Positions 59,047 through 64,000 of a DNA stretch of 64,000 nucleotides are shown piece after piece. The stretch's first letter is position 1; each line of letters begins with the position of its first letter. The DNA is from Synaphobranchus kaupii (taxonomy: Eukaryota; Chordata; Actinopteri; Anguilliformes; Synaphobranchidae), in the NCBI GenBank assembly GCA_029718625.1, contig CM056376.1, positions 107,599,105 through 107,663,104 on the forward strand. The letters are read 5' to 3'. The notes under the pieces were generated by a model, which was given only the letters and a program-made list of their open reading frames with translations, did not search any database and was not told where the DNA came from. A program made the position numbers and the translations under genes.

Positions 59047-60003
59047 TGTTACGTTTCTGTCATGTTTATGCCACATTTCATGTTTAGTTTGTCACAGTTT
59101 ATTTTCAGTTTGTCATGCTTGTGTTCTGTTTATGTTATGATGCAGTTAATTGGTAGCATACACATTTCCATGTTTTTCTGCAGCCTTGCATTCATGCTGT
59201 TTTCCCTCTCTCTCTTGCTGTCACTCAGCCTTCCCTAATTGTTTCATTTTCCCGTGTCTATTTACTAATCTACTAACATTAGATCAGGATTGGGTAATAC
59301 TAACTCTCTAACCATGTGTTCATGTTTACCTTACGTTTCTTGTGCATGTCATTTACTAATTTACTAACGCTAGGTCAGGATAGGTTTATTACTAACGATT
59401 ACTAATTATCTTGTTACCTCGTCAGCTTTCCACACCTGATTCCCCTTCGCATGCTGCTCTCAAGCTAAGTGTCTGCACCTGTCTACACCTGCATATAAGC
59501 TCAGTGTTCATGTCTTGTCTTCGCGAAATTGTTGCCTGTTAGTTTACTACTGTCACTTTTGAGCGTTTACCTTGTCTGACTACTGTTATAGATCCAAGCC
59601 TGTTTACTGACCATCGTTACTGCCTGCCTACCGTTTTCTACTACCTGTTTTTGACCACGAGTTTTGCCTGCTGTCTATTTGTACCTCTGCCCCGCGGATA
59701 GGACTTCGGTCTGACTCCTGCAACGTCCCACGACCTACGAACTCTGCTTGACCCCTGTATTGTACTTCTGCTCCGCTGACAGCTACTCTGGTTACTGAAC
59801 TTGTGCATGGTGTACCGATTCCGAGACTGCCTTCTCCCTCGGTACTTTACTTTGGTTTTTTGGCTGGATTTATTGGTTTTTGGACTTCGCTTGTGTGACT
59901 ACGATTTCTGGATTTCCCTATAATAAAGTCCTTGCGGACATTTATTATTACGTTTGTGTTCTGAGTCGTGCATTACGGGTCCAACCCGCACACACCTGTC
60001 TCA
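59047..60003 (+). mobile_element. 5' LTR of a Ty3/gypsy element
   Basis: Bounded provisionally by TG at 59047 and CA at 60003. It contains a TATA-like box (TATAAG, 59494-59499) and a poly(A) signal (AATAAA, 59922-59927). The right edge is supported by the primer-binding site beginning at 60005. The left edge is uncertain because the 3' LTR lies outside the window. Confidence 0.7.
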
Positions 60004-60004
60004 G

Positions 60005-60015
60005 AACAATTTCGC
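60005..60015 (+). promoter_or_regulatory. Self-priming primer-binding site of the LTR element
   Basis: AACAATTTCGC is the exact reverse complement of GCGAAATTGTT at 59523-59533 in the LTR, which lies about 30 nt after the TATA box, where the RNA 5' end is expected. This is the arrangement known for Tf1 and sushi-ichi. Confidence 0.75.
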
Positions 60016-60019
60016 CACG

Positions 60020-63000
60020 ATGGACCCTGCTGACTCAACCGCCATGTTTCACGCGTTGCAAGAACAAGGCCTCATCGTGCAGCAGCACGCCCAGGGGATT
60101 TTCGAGCTCCGGGAGGAGATTAAAGAGTTGTGCGCTGAGATGAGGAGACTGGCCATTGCCGTTCAACCACGCACTCCGGAGCAACCTGCTAAGCCGCCTG
60201 CTATCCCACCCTCCAACCCCATGGGAGCCTGGCAATTCCGGGAGCCACAACAGCCCCCCCCGGAGAGGTTCGGTGGTGAACCGGAGAGATGCAAGGCGTT
60301 TCTATTGCAATGTGACTTTGTTTTCCGACAACAGCCATTGACCTATCCGACCGATGAGCGACGGATTGGCTACGTGATGGGGCTACTTAAGGGGAAGGCT
60401 TTGGACTGGGCTACTGCGGTGTGGTCCGGAGGTTCATTTCCTCCCAGCTACATGGTCTTTACGGAAGAGATCCGCAAAGTGTTCCAGCACGCCTCCAGTG
60501 ACCAAGAGCCTTCACAGCAACTCATTGCCCTCCGCCAAGGCCTAAGAAGCGCCGCGGACCACTCTATTGATTTTCGGACAATCGCTGCGGCTACCCACTG
60601 GAATAACTCGGCCCTTGCGGACTTGTTCCGGGCCAGTTTGAACGGGGCGCTCCAGGACGAGTTAGCCCATCAGGAACCCATCAGGGAGTTCGACGCCCTC
60701 GTCCGAGCCGCCATTCGCCTGGATAACCGCTACAGACTGCGCCGGACAGAGAGACTGGTTCCGCCCGGTCAGCCGTACCCCAGACGAGTACCTGCCTCAT
60801 TGACGGTGGAGAACCAGGACGGGGTAATCGAACCTATGGATATTTCCCGTGCCGGAGTTAAGATCTCGCCCGAGGAACGGAGACGTCGGAGGGAGACCGG
60901 GGCATGTTTCTACTGCGGTAAGCTGGGGCATTCTCAAGCACAGTGCACCGCCCGGTCCAGGAGATCCGAGTCATCTTTGGGAGTGAGGTCTTCAACCCAT
61001 CAGGAGAGGAGCGAGAATCGTCCTAACCTCATTGCCACAATTATGCTACCTGAGAGGGAGGTTCAAGTGAGAGTGCTCATTGACTCTGGAGCTGACGCTA
61101 ACCTTATCGATGAAGTTATGGTCAGAGATCTGGACATTCCCACCCTTCCACTGCCCCACACCGAGAATGCTCGGTCGCTGGACGGCAAGATTTTCTACAA
61201 AATGACTCACGTCACGGAACCTATTCAACTTATCATTTCTGGCAACCATCATGAGTTCATTCAGTTCCACATCATCCACTCCCCCAACAACCCGCTCATT
61301 CTGGGACTATCCTGGCTTCAAGTACACAACCCCATCATTGACTGGAAGTCCCACCACATTCAAGCCTGGAGTCGCCAGTGTCACCAAACCTGTCTTCGGT
61401 CCGCACCTGCACCTGCCGGGGGCACACCTACCCCACCTCAAGACACCAAACCGTCACTGGAAAACGTGCCAGCCCCTTATCACGACCTGGGCATCGTGTT
61501 TTCCAAGACGCAAGCACAGACACTTCCCCCTCACAGACCCTATGATTGCGCTATTGAGCTCCTACCCGGTTCCACTCTTCCCTCAAGCCGACTCTACAAT
61601 GTCTCCAAACCTGAGAGGGAAGCCATGGAGAAATATATTCGGGATTGCCTAGCCAACGGTCTGATTCGCCCCTCTTCGTCACCTGTGGGCGCTGGATTTT
61701 TCTTCGTCCAGAAAAAAGATGGCTCGCTGCGTCCTTGTATTGACTTCAGAGAACTTAATAATATCACGGTCAAGAACAAATACCCACTACCGCTCATTGA
61801 TTCAGCCTTCCACCCACTCCACGACGCCACTGTTTTCACCAAACTGGACCTACGCAATGCATATCACCTGGTGCGCATTCGTGAGGGGGACGAATGGAAG
61901 ACCGCCTTCAACACCTCGTTAGGACATTTCGAGTACCTAGTTATGCCTTTCGGCCTTACTAATGCCCCCGCCGTTTTTCAGGCGTTAGTTAATGACGTCC
62001 TACGGGACCTATTGGGCCGCTACGTATTTGTGTATCTGGACGATATTTTGATTTACTCCTCCAATGTCAAAGAACACGAAGGCAACGTTATGCAGGTTCT
62101 CCAACGACTTTTGGAGAACAGACTCTTTGTTAAAGCTGAGAAGTGTGTGTTCCACACCGACACGGTCGAGTTCCTGGGGTTTATCTTGGAGAGGGGACAA
62201 ATCAGGGCGGATCCCAAGAAAATCCAGGCGGTCACAGACTGGCCCACGCCTGCCACTCGGAAACATTTGCAACGCTTCTTGGGATTCGCAAACTTTTACC
62301 GGAGATTCATCCGGAGCTACAGCCAGATCGTCGCCCCTCTCACCAAGCTCACGTCTACTGCCATGCTGTTCCGCTGGAATCCTGAGGCTGAAAATGCCTT
62401 TAGAAAGATTAAAAGACTGTTCTCCTCCGCTCCGATTCTGGTGCACCCCGACCCCACTCGTCAGTTTGTCGTGGAGACTGATGCGTCCGACACTGGAGTT
62501 GGGGCCGTGCTCTCTCAGGTTTCCCCCACTGACAACCTTCTACACCCCTGCGCATTCTTCTCCCGTAAGCTGTCTCCAGCTGAGAGGAATTATGACGTGG
62601 GAAACCGAGAGCTACTCGCTATCAAGCTAGCACTGGAGGAGTGGAGGCATTGGCTGGAGGGCGCCGAGAAACCATTTGTGGTCTGGACCGACCATAAGAG
62701 TCTGGCGTATCTACAAACGGCTAAGAGGTTGAACTCCCGCCAGGCCAGATGGGCCCTGTTCTTTGGCAGGTTCAATTTTTCTCTAACCTACCGCCCCGGT
62801 TCCAAGAATGTCAAACCAGATGCCCTGTCCCGACAATTCATGGCCAGTTCCGAGCAAGAGGCGCCGGAGAACATCCTCCCTGGGTCCTGCACCGTAGCTT
62901 CGGTGTCCTGGAGAATTGAGGCCGTCATCAAAAAGGCGCTTAATGAGGAGCCCGATCCTAGGTCCAATCCCGGTACACGCCTTTACGTTCCCTCCGCCGC

Positions 63001-64000
63001 CCGGACACATGTCCTCCAATGGGCTCACTCATCACTCATGTCCTGCCATCCCGGGTTTACCCGCACCCTGGCTGTCCTCAAGAGAAGGTTCTGGTGGAAC
63101 TCCATGATCCCCGACACCAGGCGTTTCGTCAAGGCCTGTACCACCTGTGCCAGGAGCAAGGCCTCTCACCAGGCCCCAGCTGGTCTGCTCCAACCTCTGC
63201 CAGTGCCCAGTCGCCCTTGGAGCCACATCGGGGTGGATTTCGTGACCGGACTTCCCCCTTCTGAGGGCAACACCACCATCCTGACGGTGGTTGACAGGTT
63301 CAGTAAGGCGGCGCATTTCATCCCTCTGCCAGGATTACCCACTGCCCAAGGAACTGCTGATGTTCTAGTCAAGGAAGTGTTTCGGCTCCATGGCATTCCC
63401 GCGGACATTGTCTCTGACCGTGGTCCCCAGTTCATCTCCCAGGTCTGGAAGGCATTCTGTTCGGCTCTCGGAGCCACCTCCAGCCTCACGTCAGGTTACC
63501 ACCCCCAGTCTAACGGTCAAACCGAAAGGGCCAACCAAGACCTCGGAGCTGCTTTACGCTGTGTGTCGGCTAAGAATCCCACTTCATGGAGCAAGATGCT
63601 CATCTGGGTTGAGTATGCGCACAACGCTCTGCCCTGCGCCGCTACTGGAAAGTCCCCATTCGAAGTTTCCCTCGGTTACCTACCCCCACTGTTCCCCGAT
63701 CAAGAGGCCGAGATTGCTGTTCCCTCCCTTGCCACCCACATGCACCGCTGCCTCAAGATCTGGAGGGACGCCCGGGCCGCGCTATTGAGCACGGCCGAAC
63801 GGAATCGTAGAGTCGCTGATCGCCACCGCACTCCAGCCCCTGAGTACAAGCCTGGCGATTCAGTTTGGCTCTCCTCTAAAGACATTCCCCTACAATCCAC
63901 TTCCCACAAACTGCAACCCCGTTTCATTGGTCCCTTTAAGATTCTGAGCATAATCAATCCCACCTCTGTCAAGCTGTCTTTGCCCCCTTCCCTTAAGATT
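60020..64000 (+). CDS. Ty3/gypsy (sushi/Tf1-like) gag-pol polyprotein, open to window end
   Basis: A single frame of 1327 codons without a stop begins [16 protein letters not shown] and runs off the window. Domain order: gag with a CCHC knuckle at residue 296 ([14 protein letters not shown]), aspartic protease ([11 protein letters not shown], Asp at 355), reverse transcriptase (VYLDDILIY, Tyr at 672), RNase H ([15 protein letters not shown], Asp at 821), and integrase with HHCC zinc and D1073, D1133 and E1169 (35 residues between the last two, DD35E), then a GPF motif (FIGPFKI). A chromodomain would be expected just beyond the window. It is an endogenous retrotransposon, not a host gene. No frameshift or stop was found on reading, which suggests a recent and possibly active copy. 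Confidence 0.96.
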   Translation, partial: MDPADSTAMFHALQEQGLIVQQHAQGIFELREEIKELCAEMRRLAIAVQPRTPEQPAKPPAIPPSNPMGAWQFREPQQPPPERFGGEPERCKAFLLQCDFVFRQQPLTYPTDERRIGYVMGLLKGKALDWATAVWSGGSFPPSYMVFTEEIRKVFQHASSDQEPSQQLIALRQGLRSAADHSIDFRTIAAATHWNNSALADLFRASLNGALQDELAHQEPIREFDALVRAAIRLDNRYRLRRTERLVPPGQPYPRRVPASLTVENQDGVIEPMDISRAGVKISPEERRRRRETGACFYCGKLGHSQAQCTARSRRSESSLGVRSSTHQERSENRPNLIATIMLPEREVQVRVLIDSGADANLIDEVMVRDLDIPTLPLPHTENARSLDGKIFYKMTHVTEPIQLIISGNHHEFIQFHIIHSPNNPLILGLSWLQVHNPIIDWKSHHIQAWSRQCHQTCLRSAPAPAGGTPTPPQDTKPSLENVPAPYHDLGIVFSKTQAQTLPPHRPYDCAIELLPGSTLPSSRLYNVSKPEREAMEKYIRDCLANGLIRPSSSPVGAGFFFVQKKDGSLRPCIDFRELNNITVKNKYPLPLIDSAFHPLHDATVFTKLDLRNAYHLVRIREGDEWKTAFNTSLGHFEYLVMPFGLTNAPAVFQALVNDVLRDLLGRYVFVYLDDILIYSSNVKEHEGNVMQVLQRLLENRLFVKAEKCVFHTDTVEFLGFILERGQIRADPKKIQAVTDWPTPATRKHLQRFLGFANFYRRFIRSYSQIVAPLTKLTSTAMLFRWNPEAENAFRKIKRLFSSAPILVHPDPTRQFVVETDASDTGVGAVLSQVSPTDNLLHPCAFFSRKLSPAERNYDVGNRELLAIKLALEEWRHWLEGAEKPFVVWTDHKSLAYLQTAKRLNSRQARWALFFGRFNFSLTYRPGSKNVKPDALSRQFMASSEQEAPENILPGSCTVASVSWRIEAVIKKALNEEPDPRSNPGTRLYVPSAARTHVLQWAHSSLMSCHPGFTRTLAVLKRRFWWNSMIPDTRRFVKACTTCARSKASHQAPAGLLQPLPVPSRPWSHIGVDFVTGLPPSEGNTTILTVVDRFSKAAHFIPLPGLPTAQGTADVLVKEVFRLHGIPADIVSDRGPQFISQVWKAFCSALGATSSLTSGYHPQSNGQTERANQDLGAALRCVSAKNPTSWSKMLIWVEYAHNALPCAATGKSPFEVSLGYLPPLFPDQEAEIAVPSLATHMHRCLKIWRDARAALLSTAERNRRVADRHRTPAPEYKPGDSVWLSSKDIPLQSTSHKLQPRFIGPFKILSIINPTSVKLSLPPSLKI

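Noticed and set aside
62009..62446. Minus-strand and alternative-frame ORFs inside the LTR element
   Set aside because: Shadows of the continuous gag-pol frame.

Overview
The window is nuclear DNA from a teleost fish. It carries intron-rich vertebrate genes, Tc1/mariner transposons, tRNA-derived SINEs, a sushi-like Ty3/gypsy LTR retrotransposon and many CA microsatellites. The species cannot be fixed from sequence alone. One 500-N assembly gap lies at 54493-54992.

Layout. (1) 626-12225, plus strand: the 3' part (7 exons, 330 codons) of an ankyrin-repeat palmitoyltransferase whose catalytic tetrad is DHYC, as in yeast Akr1, not DHHC. (2) 12226-17374: intergenic DNA with repeats and a 42-bp near-perfect palindrome. 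(3) 17469-42802, plus strand: complete intu (inturned; 16 coding exons, 962 codons), a ciliogenesis and planar cell polarity protein of the CPLANE complex. (4) 44608-49668, minus strand: complete ino80b (5 coding exons, 338 codons), an INO80 chromatin remodeller subunit, tail to tail with intu. (5) 50855-54302, plus strand: the first 7 coding exons of aadat (kynurenine/alpha-aminoadipate aminotransferase), head to head with ino80b, ending just before the gap. (6) 54993-64000: repeat-rich DNA with a decayed integrase, a SINE, a cluster of 15-bp palindromes, and a Ty3/gypsy element whose 5' LTR and 1327-codon open gag-pol run off the window end.

The genes are ordinary single-copy genes that do not form a pathway. 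INTU acts at the basal body, INO80B in chromatin, AADAT in tryptophan/lysine catabolism, and the DHYC enzyme in membrane protein S-acylation.

The most unusual signal is a set of minisatellites built from authentic splice junctions: the intu exon 2 donor (5 extra 42-bp copies, in frame, two with an intact GTGAGT), the ino80b exon 4 donor (17 copies of 38 bp), the ino80b exon 5 acceptor (11 extra copies of 23-31 bp) and, more weakly, one donor in the DHYC gene. Each array lays out decoy splice sites beside the real one. A second strong signal is an 11-nt complementarity between the predicted RNA 5' end and the primer-binding site of the LTR element, the signature of Tf1/sushi self-primed reverse transcription.
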